NCBI RefSeq assembly: GCF_016772275.1
Contig: NZ_CP065425.1
Span: 3,006,653 to 3,070,652 of the forward strand
Direction: 5' to 3'
Length of the DNA stretch: 64,000 nt
DNA from: Heyndrickxia vini
Lineage (GTDB): Bacteria; Bacillota; Bacilli; Bacillales; Bacillaceae_C
This document shows positions 25,922 to 34,668 of this stretch, one piece after another. Positions within the stretch are counted from its first letter, which is position 1. Each line of letters opens with the position of its first letter. The position numbers and the translations under genes are program-made. The notes below the pieces were generated by a model that worked only from the letters and a program-made list of their open reading frames with translations, was not told the origin of the DNA and did no database searches.

Positions 25922-26911
25922 CTAAATAATAATCGTCGGCTTTTTCTTTTCTAATTTCGGATCGTCTGTCTTGACGGCGTGCCCTGTATGAATATCTAAT
26001 ACGGTTGATGCTTCATTAAACCAACAATCTGGAGCGGCGTGCCCCCAAAAGGTTTGGCGCATCGGATCATCCAAATCCCATTTTACAGGTTTGAAGTCTG
26101 GATCACTTGTTAAGTAGTCTCCGTTATACAGTTCAATTCTGTGTCCGTCCGGATCTCGTAAATAAAGGAAGAATGCGTTTGATAAGCCATGCCGTCCAGG
26201 TCCTCGCTCAATACTGGAGCCATACCCTAATGACGCCAACACATCACATGTATGAATCACACTCATCGGATCACTCAACCAGAATCCGACATGATGAAGT
26301 CGCGGTCCTACCCCATTCATAAATGCGACATCATGGACCGTCGGTTTACGATGAAGCCATGCAGCCCATATCTTTTCATCATCTGCAGTTGTATACTCTG
26401 AACATGCGAATCCAAGCTCATTAATGTAAAAGTTGTAGGCTTTTTCTACATCGGTTACAGCGCAGTTAAAATGATCAATCCGCTGAACTTTTGCCCCTTT
26501 ATATAAATCGTAACGCTGCAACAAACGATCTGCAGGATCCATCGTTGCAAAAAACTCAAGAGGAAGTCCTGAAACATCCTGCACTCTTAATGTTCGTCCT
26601 ATCGCCTTTTGCGAACCCGATTCCATCCACTTAATCCGATACCCTTTTTCTGTAAAAAAAAAAGCAGATAATGTATCCAAATCTTCCTCTGCAAAAACTT
26701 TATAACTAATTGCCTCTACACTAGGCTGGTCGCTTTCTTTCAGAACTAAGCTATGGTGGGTATGCTCTTCAAGACCACGCAGGTAAATATGTTTGTCATC
26801 ACTTTCCGTCTCAATAAATCCAAGTGCATGAACATAGAAACGTCTTGATTCTTCTAGATTTGTCACATTCAATACCGCTCTAGCCGCTCGAATGATATTA
26901 AAATTCACCAT
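25922..26911 (-). CDS. hpaD: 3,4-dihydroxyphenylacetate 2,3-dioxygenase (VOC type)
   Basis: 329 residues from the ATG at 26911, after GGGGGGAAGT; an ATG five codons upstream overlaps the hpaB stop. Two vicinal-oxygen-chelate modules. The Fe/Mn ligands are visible in the second: His in RIDHFNCAV, His in PRLHHVGFW and Glu in RIELYNGDY. It opens the homoprotocatechuate ring by meta cleavage. This is the VOC class found in Gram-positives, not the class III type of E. coli HpaD. Follows hpaB directly. Confidence 0.88.
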   Translation of the reverse strand: MVNFNIIRAARAVLNVTNLEESRRFYVHALGFIETESDDKHIYLRGLEEHTHHSLVLKESDQPSVEAISYKVFAEEDLDTLSAFFFTEKGYRIKWMESGSQKAIGRTLRVQDVSGLPLEFFATMDPADRLLQRYDLYKGAKVQRIDHFNCAVTDVEKAYNFYINELGFACSEYTTADDEKIWAAWLHRKPTVHDVAFMNGVGPRLHHVGFWLSDPMSVIHTCDVLASLGYGSSIERGPGRHGLSNAFFLYLRDPDGHRIELYNGDYLTSDPDFKPVKWDLDDPMRQTFWGHAAPDCWFNEASTVLDIHTGHAVKTDDPKLEKKKPTIII

Positions 26912-26925
26912 ACTTCCCCCCGCCA

Positions 26926-28401
26926 TTACACATTTAAAAAACTTGATTTATCTGAATTGACTTGACCGAGAAAATTGCGAATGATTTCCTTATATGGCTC
27001 CTTTTCATATCCTTCAAAATAGGTCATTCCCATTCTAATCGGATCCCCGAAAAAGTAATATTCGTAATGCATTTGTCTACTTCCAAACGCACTCATTGTC
27101 ATATCCCATGCCAATCGAAATAATTGCACGCGTTCATATCCTTCAAGATTTTTCCCCTGTAAACCCCGATCAATTAATGCACCAATATCTTCATTTTGGA
27201 AATCTGCTTGCGTAGGAATGCCCATCAATCCAGATGCCCCTAAGATTCTTAAAATTTCTACTAATCTTGGATAAACTCTTGGATACCAATTACGCGCAGC
27301 ATCAAGTGCAGCATAATCAGGTGTCATCGTTCCCCATTTATCGAGCTTTGCATTATGCTCCGCCCTATACAAATGACTTCTCATTGTCTCAAGTGCTAAC
27401 ATAATTTCTGTCCCTTTGTCTTGAACATGCTGGAATTGATCAATTCCAATTGCATCCATTACGGAAAGAGCTAATCCGAGAAGAAATTCCGTTTTCACAA
27501 TATTTTTGGCAACCACCTGATGAGCCATATGAACGACCGCATTCGTTTCACGGAAAGTACGATTACATATCGATGAATTTCCACATACGAACACTCGATT
27601 CCAAGGGACAAAGACATTTTCAAAGGAAACAATCGCATCCCCCTCTTCAAAACGAGAGGAAAGTGGATGATCCCATTGATTTTTTCCATAATCAAATGAT
27701 TCTCGGCTAATAAATTTCAATCCAGGAGTATTATTCGGTATCGCAAATGCAAGTGAGTATGGATCATCTAACTCACCGGCCTTTTTAACTGTGGAAGGAA
27801 AAACGAGAATTTCGTCAGTGATCCCACCTTGTGTGGCAAGAAGTCTAATCCCATCAACAATAATGCCATCTTTATTTTTCTCAACGAGATGAAGGGCAAC
27901 ATTGGCATCTTTTTGTTCATGTTGTGCTTTCGCGCGATTCACTTGGGGATGAATTAATGTATGAGTTAAACTAATATCATTTTCCCGGGCATATTCATAA
28001 TAGTTTTTCGCATTTTCCGCAAGTGATGGATCACATTCAGAGAAGAAATCATAAGCCACTCCCATCGCCATAACTTCCGCATTTAGATAGTCAGGTGAAC
28101 GTCCCATCATTCCCCCTGAAACTTTCGCCCATTCTGTTATGGCCATTCGTCTTGCTATTAAGTCATCAATTGATTTCGGATGTAAAAACGTCATCCCAAC
28201 CTTGTCACCTGTAGTTGGTGATTTGTATAATAATTTGTCTTCCTTTTCGTATTGAAGGTCATATAATTTTGCCATTGATTGAATGACATGTTTAAAAGCT
28301 GAATGCTCTGTTACGTCATTTACTCTTTCTCCATGTATATAAATATTGTTATTTGCTTTTTTTAATCTCTCAATATACTCTTTTCCTGTTTTTGCTGGCA
28401 T
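26926..28401 (-). CDS. hpaB: 4-hydroxyphenylacetate 3-monooxygenase, oxygenase component
   Basis: 491 residues of the FADH2-using HpaB family. Signatures include ARRMAITEWAKVSGGMMGRSPDYLN (about 83-107), THTLIHPQVNRAK and the C-terminal ASGLMGIPTQADF. It hydroxylates 4-hydroxyphenylacetate to 3,4-dihydroxyphenylacetate with reduced flavin from HpaC. AAAGGAGG precedes the ATG. It lies 18 bp after hpaE. Uncommonly, hpaC is not adjacent but four genes downstream. Confidence 0.92.
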   Translation of the reverse strand: MPAKTGKEYIERLKKANNNIYIHGERVNDVTEHSAFKHVIQSMAKLYDLQYEKEDKLLYKSPTTGDKVGMTFLHPKSIDDLIARRMAITEWAKVSGGMMGRSPDYLNAEVMAMGVAYDFFSECDPSLAENAKNYYEYARENDISLTHTLIHPQVNRAKAQHEQKDANVALHLVEKNKDGIIVDGIRLLATQGGITDEILVFPSTVKKAGELDDPYSLAFAIPNNTPGLKFISRESFDYGKNQWDHPLSSRFEEGDAIVSFENVFVPWNRVFVCGNSSICNRTFRETNAVVHMAHQVVAKNIVKTEFLLGLALSVMDAIGIDQFQHVQDKGTEIMLALETMRSHLYRAEHNAKLDKWGTMTPDYAALDAARNWYPRVYPRLVEILRILGASGLMGIPTQADFQNEDIGALIDRGLQGKNLEGYERVQLFRLAWDMTMSAFGSRQMHYEYYFFGDPIRMGMTYFEGYEKEPYKEIIRNFLGQVNSDKSSFLNV

Positions 28402-28419
28402 ATATCATTCCTCCTTTAG

Positions 28420-29898
28420 TTAATTCTTTTTTCCAAATTGCGGGATATGATGATCGCTTAAGGCAACATGGATTACTTGTGTTTCAGTATAAAAATTAAA
28501 TGCGTAATGTCCACCTTCACGACCCATTCCGCTATATTTACTGCCACCGAATGGAATACGAAGATCCCTCACATTTTGTGAATTAATCCAAACCATGCCT
28601 GAATCAACACCTTGAGCTACCCGATGCCCGCGTTTTATATCATTTGTCCATACGTAACCTGCTAGACCGTATTTCGTGTCATTTGCCAGGCGAATCACTT
28701 CTTTTTCATCCGTAAATTTCATTACTGCCATAACAGGACCAAATATTTCTTCTTGTGCCACTCGCATTTCATTCGTCACATTTAACAGAAATGTTGGTGG
28801 AACAAAATTTCCTTTTCCGAATTCTTTTGGAACTTCTCCACTATAGATTTCAGCCCCTTCATCTTTCGCTAGTTGGATATATTTTTTCACATTGTTAAAA
28901 TGTTCGATATGAATAAGCGGTCCGACCTCTGTTTCATTATTAAGCGGATCACCGACAATAATCTTTGGTATTCGTTCTTTTAATGCATCAACAAATTGTT
29001 CATAAATTGATTCTTGAACAAATAATCTTGAATTTGCTGTGCAACGTTCACCGTTAAAAGAAAAGATCCCCCATGTACATGCATCAAGAGCTCGATCAAA
29101 ATCAGCATCGTCAAAAACAATGATTGGTGATTTTCCCCCTAGTTCAGCGGATACTCTTTTTAGTGTATCTGCGCCATTTTTGATAATTTCCGAACCCGTT
29201 GTCGTTTCACCTGTAAAAGAAATTAATTGCACATTTGGGTGGGCGACAAGTGAGGCACCTGCTGTTTCTCCAAAACCGTGTACCACATTAAATACACCTT
29301 TTGGAAGTTCGGCTTTGTCAATAATTTCCGCTAATCGATTGGCTGTCACCGGAGACCATTCACCAGGCTTTAATACGACTGTATTTCCTGTCGCTAGAGC
29401 GGGAGCAATCTTCCATGTTTCAAGCATAAAAGGAGCATTCCATGGGGTAATTAATCCCGCTACACCAATCGGCTTGTGAATCGTATAGTTAATAAACTCA
29501 TCATCGACCTGATATGCTTCACCGACTAAACGATTGGAAACCATTTCGGCATAGAAGCGAAAATTTTGTGCAGATCGAGCCACCATATTTTTCGTTTGGC
29601 TGATAGGCAGCCCTGTATCCATTGATTCCAAAGGAGCAATCTCTTCAATATGTTCATCAATTAAATCAGCAATTTTATAAATATATTTTAATCGTTCACT
29701 TACTTTCAATTGCCCCCATTCACCGTGGAATGCACGATGTGCCGCTTCTACGGCCACATGAATATCTGCGGCATCACCTTCAGCAATATAGTTGATTACT
29801 TCATTTGTAAATGGATTGATATTTTCAAATGTTTTGCCTGAAGCGGCGTCAATAAATTCACCATTTATATAAAGCTGAATATCTTTTAAATTGCTCAT
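28420..29898 (-). CDS. hpaE: 5-carboxymethyl-2-hydroxymuconate semialdehyde dehydrogenase
   Basis: 492 residues from the ATG at 29898, after ATAGGAGGAAACAA. Aldehyde dehydrogenase fold: TPWNAPFMLETWKIAPALATGN, catalytic Glu in SAELGGKSP (about 257), catalytic Cys in FNGERCTANSR (about 291). It oxidises the ring-cleavage semialdehyde with NAD. The end SKYSGMGREGG is typical of HpaE/BADH-type enzymes. It is 10 bp after the DapA-family gene and 18 bp before hpaB. Confidence 0.88.
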   Translation of the reverse strand: MSNLKDIQLYINGEFIDAASGKTFENINPFTNEVINYIAEGDAADIHVAVEAAHRAFHGEWGQLKVSERLKYIYKIADLIDEHIEEIAPLESMDTGLPISQTKNMVARSAQNFRFYAEMVSNRLVGEAYQVDDEFINYTIHKPIGVAGLITPWNAPFMLETWKIAPALATGNTVVLKPGEWSPVTANRLAEIIDKAELPKGVFNVVHGFGETAGASLVAHPNVQLISFTGETTTGSEIIKNGADTLKRVSAELGGKSPIIVFDDADFDRALDACTWGIFSFNGERCTANSRLFVQESIYEQFVDALKERIPKIIVGDPLNNETEVGPLIHIEHFNNVKKYIQLAKDEGAEIYSGEVPKEFGKGNFVPPTFLLNVTNEMRVAQEEIFGPVMAVMKFTDEKEVIRLANDTKYGLAGYVWTNDIKRGHRVAQGVDSGMVWINSQNVRDLRIPFGGSKYSGMGREGGHYAFNFYTETQVIHVALSDHHIPQFGKKN

Positions 29899-29908
29899 TT
29901 GTTTCCTC

Positions 29909-30838
29909 CTATCTTTTTGCTGCGATTTCATCTGGCAATACTACATGCTGCTGTAATACGTCACGAATTTCGTTTTGCAGTTCAGCAGTTGGCAGATCCA
30001 TCGGCAAACGCAGGACTGGTTTAATTTTCCCCATCATTCCTAACGCGGCCTTTAATGGTGCAGGATTTGTATCTTTAAATAGGACATCATTTAACTCCAT
30101 TAATTCAAAATGCAGATCTAACGCTTTTTGCGCATCACCGGCCACCCATGTATTATAGAGATCGGCTATTTTGCCAGGGACAACATTGGCTGTGGCACTA
30201 ATATGTCCGGCTCCACCGATAGCAAGCATTGGATAACATAATAATTCAATTCCTGAGTAAAGCAGAAAATCTCTCCCACATTTAAGAAGGACACGATTCA
30301 CATGTTCAAAATCTTTGTTGGATTCTTTCACTCCGATGATATTAGGGCAGTCCTCATGTAATCTTGCGAGCGTATCGACATGAAGATTGGTTGCTGTTCT
30401 TCCGGGGATGTTATAGACGATGATGGGGATATCAACTGAATCGGCGACAATTTTATAATGCTTATATAAAGCATGCTGTGAAGGCTTATTATAATAAGGG
30501 ACAATGACAAGTGCAGCATCGGCACCCATTTCTTGTGCTTTTTTTGTCAAATAAAGTGTTTCCTGATGATTAGTTGATCCAGTTCCTGGTACGAAAGGAA
30601 CTCTTCCATTGATTTTCTTAACGGCTGTTTCCATTACGCGAATCCGTTCCTCCACAGTAAGGGAACTTGGTTCACCGGTTGTACCTGTTACAGAAATGGC
30701 GTGTGTTCCACTACTAATATGCCAATCAATTAGATTTTCAAATGTTGCATAATCAATGGAATAATCTTCGTGGAATGGTGTGACGATTGGTGCAATTGAC
30801 CCTCTCAGCTTTTGCTTTGCTTCCTCAAACATTTTCAA
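29909..30838 (-). CDS. DapA-family class I aldolase of the hpa operon
   Basis: About 309 residues with a TTG at 30838 ten bases after AAGGAG; a GTG three codons upstream abuts the ribosome site. Dihydrodipicolinate synthase/N-acetylneuraminate lyase family: GTTGEPSSLT near residue 54, PYYNKPSQ, VYNIPGRT with the catalytic Tyr, and the Schiff-base Lys in IGVKESN (about 171). True DapA residues, including the Arg in PGRT, are kept, so lysine synthesis cannot be ruled out. As first gene of the hpa operon, and with no HpaI in the window, it may cleave 4-hydroxy-2-oxoheptanedioate to pyruvate and succinic semialdehyde. That role is inferred. Confidence 0.8.
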   Translation of the reverse strand: MKMFEEAKQKLRGSIAPIVTPFHEDYSIDYATFENLIDWHISSGTHAISVTGTTGEPSSLTVEERIRVMETAVKKINGRVPFVPGTGSTNHQETLYLTKKAQEMGADAALVIVPYYNKPSQHALYKHYKIVADSVDIPIIVYNIPGRTATNLHVDTLARLHEDCPNIIGVKESNKDFEHVNRVLLKCGRDFLLYSGIELLCYPMLAIGGAGHISATANVVPGKIADLYNTWVAGDAQKALDLHFELMELNDVLFKDTNPAPLKAALGMMGKIKPVLRLPMDLPTAELQNEIRDVLQQHVVLPDEIAAKR

Positions 30839-30904
30839 GTCTTTCACACTCCTTAAAAGTATGTATTTTTTGAAAACCCTTACATTTCGAATGTAGCATA
30901 TGGT

Positions 30905-30947
30905 AAAGTATATTTAAAATATTTAAAATATTTGTTTTATATACTTT
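30905..30947. promoter_or_regulatory. Inverted repeat in the lysR-hpa divergent promoter region
   Basis: Perfect arms AAAGTATAT (30905-30913) and ATATACTTT (30939-30947) flank an AT-rich core. Further AAAAGTATG words lie at about 30855 and 30949. The whole gap is about 130 bp between divergent genes. Such repeats are the usual place where LysR regulators bind. Confidence 0.45.
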
Positions 30948-30972
30948 AAAAGTATGCATTAGGTGGGATGAA

Positions 30973-31872
30973 ATGGATATACGGCAGTTGCATTACTTTT
31001 CAACAATCGTTGAGGAAGGCCAAATTACTCGTGCTGCGAAAAAACTTCATATGGCCCAGCCTCCATTAAGTCATCAATTAAAACTCTTAGAAGAGGAACT
31101 CGGGGTAAAATTAATCGAGAGAAGCGGGAAGAAATTAGAATTGACGAATGCTGGAAAGGTTTTATATAAAAAAGCGCAGAAATTAATCCATCAACTTGAA
31201 GAAACGATTATAGAAGTGAAAGAAACAGACGAGGGTTGCAGGGGAACTCTTTCATTAGGTGCATCCAAATCTTGCTTTTCATTCTTTTCAGAAAGACTTC
31301 CGGATTTTGTGAAAAAATATCCCCTTGTCTCCATCCAATTAAGGGAAGGCGATTCATTTGTCATAGGTGAACAGATAAAAAATAAGGAGATTGATATTGG
31401 TGTTACCCGTCTGCCAATGGATTTATCGGAGTTTTCCTATTTGCATTTATCAAAAGATCCTTACGTGGCAGTGCTTCATCATGATTGGGTCCGAGAGATG
31501 GCCCCCTGTTCCTTAACAATAAGAATGGAGCAATTAAAGGGGATTCCGCTTCTGCTTCTGCATCGCATTAAAGGTTCCGGTCAATATGAATTGGTAGTCA
31601 ATGAATGCCGAAGACATGGATTTGAACCAAATGTTATATGTGAATGCCCGGATGTGACGATGATTTTATCTCTCGTTTCGAAAGGGATGGGAGCTACGAT
31701 TATTCCAAAATATTCACTGCTTTCTTTCCAAACATCGAATGTTCAGGTTCTTCAACTAGAAAATACAAATATCGTAGCGGAATCCGCACTCATATGGGGT
31801 AAAGACCGTTACTTGCCGAAAAGTGCGAAAAATTTCATTGAAATGTTCGAAGAAGTTTTTCCGTTAGACTAA
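30973..31872 (+). CDS. LysR-family regulator, divergent from the hpa operon
   Basis: 299 residues. N-terminal winged helix-turn-helix (RQLHYFSTIVEEGQITRAAKKLHMAQPPLSHQLKLLEEELGV, about 4-45), then a substrate-binding domain starting at LSLGASKS. AGGTGGGATGAA precedes the ATG. It is transcribed away from the DapA-family gene over a 134-bp gap, the standard layout for a LysR activator of the neighbouring catabolic operon. The effector would be 4-hydroxyphenylacetate or a pathway intermediate by context. Confidence 0.87.
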   Translation: MDIRQLHYFSTIVEEGQITRAAKKLHMAQPPLSHQLKLLEEELGVKLIERSGKKLELTNAGKVLYKKAQKLIHQLEETIIEVKETDEGCRGTLSLGASKSCFSFFSERLPDFVKKYPLVSIQLREGDSFVIGEQIKNKEIDIGVTRLPMDLSEFSYLHLSKDPYVAVLHHDWVREMAPCSLTIRMEQLKGIPLLLLHRIKGSGQYELVVNECRRHGFEPNVICECPDVTMILSLVSKGMGATIIPKYSLLSFQTSNVQVLQLENTNIVAESALIWGKDRYLPKSAKNFIEMFEEVFPLD

Positions 31873-31880
31873 CAAAAAAA

Positions 31881-31906
31881 GACCATATTAAGAGTTTAAT
31901 ATGATC
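31881..31906. terminator. Bidirectional terminator between lysR and the collagen-like gene
   Basis: Arms GACCATATTAA and TTAATATGATC with one mismatch, an A-run on the left and a T-rich run on the right. It serves convergent genes ending at 31872 and 31931. Confidence 0.75.
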
Positions 31907-31930
31907 TCAGTATAAATTTTTTATAAACTT

Positions 31931-32482
31931 TTAGGAACAGTTAAACGAAACAATCCGATTGGTGTCCATTCCTTCATATCTCCAGCGATTGTTAATCCAT
32001 CTGTAGCCGGCAACTGATGTTCTTCCGATAAAGGTTGGATAAAACCAAAATCTTTGGCCATTACGTAAACGCACTCTTGTGTATCGATGTAAACATCCTT
32101 TAAATGCACCTGGGTCTACCGCATAAACGGATGGACTAGATGAATGGTTGCTAGATTGCATCCCTTGCCCGGCACCAGGTGGTGGGCCAGGTGGATATCC
32201 TTGTCCCTGCCCTTGTCCCGGTGGTGGGCCCGGAGGATATCCTTGTCCCTGCCCCTGTCCTGGTGGTGGGCCAGGTGGATACCCTTGTCCCTGCCCCTGT
32301 CCCTGTGGCGGTCCAGGCGGGTGCCACTGTCCTTGTCCAGATGGGTTTCCAAACGGAAATCCTTGGTTATTGCCACTCCCTTGAAAAGGTTTCAATAAGT
32401 CCCCTAACCCAGCACCTACTTGATTCATATTACCTAGATTTGGGAGGAGTTGTTGTCTATAATAGTCATAATCCCAATACAT
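31931..32482 (-). CDS. Pro-Gly-Gln repeat protein, probably surface or spore-coat
   Basis: 183 residues. A short N-terminal part (MYWDYDYYRQQLLPN) is followed by a low-complexity region at about 50-105. This is built from nearly identical 14-residue repeats of the form PPGPPPGQGQGQGY, encoded by 42-bp direct repeats. The C-terminal domain (about 120-183, RVRLRNGQRFWFYPTFIGRTSVAGYRW) is seen in small Bacillus proteins of unknown role. AAGGAGAATTTAGT precedes the ATG. A role in the spore surface is a guess based on composition. Other frames over this DNA are shadows. Confidence 0.7.
   Translation of the reverse strand: MYWDYDYYRQQLLPNLGNMNQVGAGLGDLLKPFQGSGNNQGFPFGNPSGQGQWHPPGPPQGQGQGQGYPPGPPPGQGQGQGYPPGPPPGQGQGQGYPPGPPPGAGQGMQSSNHSSSPSVYAVDPGAFKGCLHRYTRVRLRNGQRFWFYPTFIGRTSVAGYRWINNRWRYEGMDTNRIVSFNCS
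32170..32335. repeat. 42-bp in-frame direct repeats in the Pro-Gly-Gln protein
   Basis: About four copies of a GC-rich 42-bp unit (14 codons), differing by few bases. They lie inside the coding sequence and keep the frame, so copy number can change protein length by slippage without loss of the C-terminal domain. Confidence 0.8.
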
Positions 32483-32589
32483 ACTAAATTCTCCTTCCGA
32501 TCTTTTTCCCTAGATAAAATATGTATCAAAGTAAAAATAGGTGCATGCCCTTATATGAAATTAATAATAAAAAACGATAAAACAGTTAT

Positions 32590-33279
32590 TCACCTTTTCC
32601 AAATATATCCTATTCCCCAATATGTCTTTAGAAATTTAGGATCAGATGGACGATCCTCAATTTTCTTTCTAATCCTTCGAATATTTACATCGACAATTTT
32701 CAAATCACCCACAAACGATTGTCCCCATACATGATCTAATAATTGATCTCTAGAAATAGGCTGGTTCTCATTTTCCATTAAAAATTTTATTAATTCAAAT
32801 TCGGTTGGGGTTAAATTAATGAGTTGATTATTTTTAGTAATCGTATTATTGTTTTTATCCAACGAAAAAGGAGGAATCGAGATGACATTTTGTTTAGGTA
32901 CAGCTTCGATTGCTTTTATTCTTCTAAGTAAAGAGCTGATTCTTGCCTCTAGTTCCTTCATACTGAATGGCTTCGTTATATAATCATCCGCACCGGTATC
33001 AAGACCTATTACTTTATCATCTTCCTGTGCTTTCGCCGTTAACATAATAATTCCGATTCGTTGATCCTTTTTTCGAATTTCTTTGCAAACATCAAACCCA
33101 TCGATTCCAGGAAGCATGACATCTAGAAGTGCAATATCGAGATCGGGATGGGCACGAAAAAGTTCTAACGCTTCCTCTCCTGTTTCCGCTTCATATACTG
33201 TTAAATTTGCCTTTTTTAAATTTAAACTAATAAAACTTCTAATCGACATTTCATCTTCTAACAAAAGAATGGAAGACAT
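32590..33279 (-). CDS. OmpR-family response regulator without an adjacent kinase
   Basis: 229 residues. Receiver domain with acidic pocket (EDE at 8-10), phospho-acceptor D53 in LLDVMLPG, Thr in MLTAKA and Lys in TKPF. The C-terminal winged helix starts at about 130 and has RDQLLDHVWG and VDVNIRRIRKKIE. AAAAGGAGG precedes the ATG. Neither neighbour is a histidine kinase, so its partner is elsewhere or it is used by several. Targets cannot be told. Confidence 0.88.
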   Translation of the reverse strand: MSSILLLEDEMSIRSFISLNLKKANLTVYEAETGEEALELFRAHPDLDIALLDVMLPGIDGFDVCKEIRKKDQRIGIIMLTAKAQEDDKVIGLDTGADDYITKPFSMKELEARISSLLRRIKAIEAVPKQNVISIPPFSLDKNNNTITKNNQLINLTPTEFELIKFLMENENQPISRDQLLDHVWGQSFVGDLKIVDVNIRRIRKKIEDRPSDPKFLKTYWGIGYIWKR

Positions 33280-33333
33280 CCTTCGAACCTCCTTTTCATT
33301 TCATTCTAACGCCATTATAAAATAATAAGAAAA

Positions 33334-33351
33334 CCTCCACAAACATGGAGG
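33334..33351 (-). terminator. Terminator of the polysaccharide deacetylase gene
   Basis: Stem CCTCCA / TGGAGG with a 6-nt loop. On the minus strand it is followed by TTTTCTTATTATTTT, 19 bp after the stop. Confidence 0.7.
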
Positions 33352-33369
33352 CGTCGCACAACGATTATT

Positions 33370-34260
33370 TTAAAACTCAACTGGTATAATACTTTGCTTA
33401 ATTTTTTTAAATGTATATCCATTCTTTTTAAAATAATTTAATAGTTTTGGAAGACTATTTATCGTTTCTGCTCGATCATGGAGTAAAATGACGGGTGTTA
33501 CGTTTCTGCTTTCTAAATTTTCAACTTGCTGAATAACTTCATTTACATAGCGGCTATTCCTATATTTCCAATCCATACTATCTACATTCCAGTCCCACAA
33601 AATAAATCCGGCGTTATCAACTGCCGTTTTATATTTTGGCGTCATATATGGATAACTCCCATATGGAGTTCTTATCAACCGTGTCGACTTTCCTGTAATT
33701 TCTTTAAGCGTGCGATTGGCTGTATCCATTTCGTTTACAACCGAATGACTTGATGCATAAATTTTCTTGGCATCATGAGTCACTCCGTGAAGACCAATTG
33801 AAAAACCGCGCTTCACAGCATCCTTCGCCTCTTTTGAATATCTCTTCATATTTGGTTCTAACCAGAAGAAAGTCGCATCCGCCTTATAGTCTTCCAAAAT
33901 ATTCATTAAATCTCCTAATCTATTAGATGGTCCATCATCAAATGTTAAGTAAATTACTTTTTCCTCGGAAGGTTTTACAATTGGAATAGATGGCTTTTTA
34001 TATTTTTTATGCGATATTTTTTCTTTTTTTTCAGATGTATGTTGTTTTTCTATTCTTTTATTATCCTTTGATGTCTCTGCTTTTTTTTCCTGACTTTTTT
34101 TCGTTTTATTATCATTTTCTTTCGCCATTGCTGCCGAAACAGCCGTCCGTTCTGAAAGATGTTTTTTATGAAATTGAATCCCCATCGTAATAGAGGCAAT
34201 AATTACAATTAAACCAAATAAAGTAATTTTCCCTCTCCTATTAAGCCGTCGCATTTTCAT
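33370..34260 (-). CDS. Membrane-anchored polysaccharide deacetylase (CE4)
   Basis: 296 residues. Basic N-terminus, one membrane helix at about 11-28, a Lys/Glu-rich spacer at about 46-97, then a NodB homology domain. Catalytic and zinc residues are complete: TFDDGPS (D108, D109), H158 and H162, RTPYGSYP (R198) and LLHD near 265. It would deacetylate peptidoglycan or another wall N-acetyl glycan outside the cell. The spacer would reach through the wall. It could be any of the PdaA/PdaC-like paralogues, so no symbol is given. Confidence 0.88.
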   Translation of the reverse strand: MKMRRLNRRGKITLFGLIVIIASITMGIQFHKKHLSERTAVSAAMAKENDNKTKKSQEKKAETSKDNKRIEKQHTSEKKEKISHKKYKKPSIPIVKPSEEKVIYLTFDDGPSNRLGDLMNILEDYKADATFFWLEPNMKRYSKEAKDAVKRGFSIGLHGVTHDAKKIYASSHSVVNEMDTANRTLKEITGKSTRLIRTPYGSYPYMTPKYKTAVDNAGFILWDWNVDSMDWKYRNSRYVNEVIQQVENLESRNVTPVILLHDRAETINSLPKLLNYFKKNGYTFKKIKQSIIPVEF

Positions 34261-34668
34261 TAGTCCGCTCTACCACCCAAAATGTTTATATATTTTAAGT
34301 ATAAAACATCCTCCATATAAAGGGTGACAAAGAAGTTACAATTTGATAAATGTACATGCCTTTTAAAAAAGGAATGAATCTATTTGATTCAGTCCCGAAT
34401 TCTATACCAATGTTATATTATTACTACTAAAGAAGGTGCATTCATGCAGATGATGGAATCCTTTTTTGTTTTACCTTCTTGAATCCGACATATTCATGCA
34501 GGTAGGACTTCCTTTTTACGCCTTTCCTTCTCGAATCCACAGTATTCATGCAGGTGAGGCTTCCTTTTTACGCTTTTCCTACCCGAATCCACAACTAAAT
34601 TGACATATATAAAGGCCAGTTAGATCCGAGGATGGCACCATAATTTCTCACACTACCAGACTTTTCTT
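34261..34668. other. Intergenic region with repeat array
   Basis: Between the deacetylase and an oxidoreductase. It contains the 52-bp array at 34440-34595 and otherwise no gene or clear hairpin. Confidence 0.5.
34440..34595. repeat. Tandem array of three 52-bp units
   Basis: ATTCATGCAGG (with one AGA variant) begins at 34440, 34492 and 34544, exactly 52 bp apart. Each unit continues with CTTCCTTTTTACG and ends GAATCCACA. The sequence is unrelated to the 52-bp family at 48788 or 56417. Confidence 0.85.

Noticed and set aside
32144-32487. Plus-strand and second minus-strand frames across the 42-bp repeats
   Set aside because: GC-rich direct repeats keep several frames open; only the 183-codon frame has a ribosome site and a non-repeat domain.
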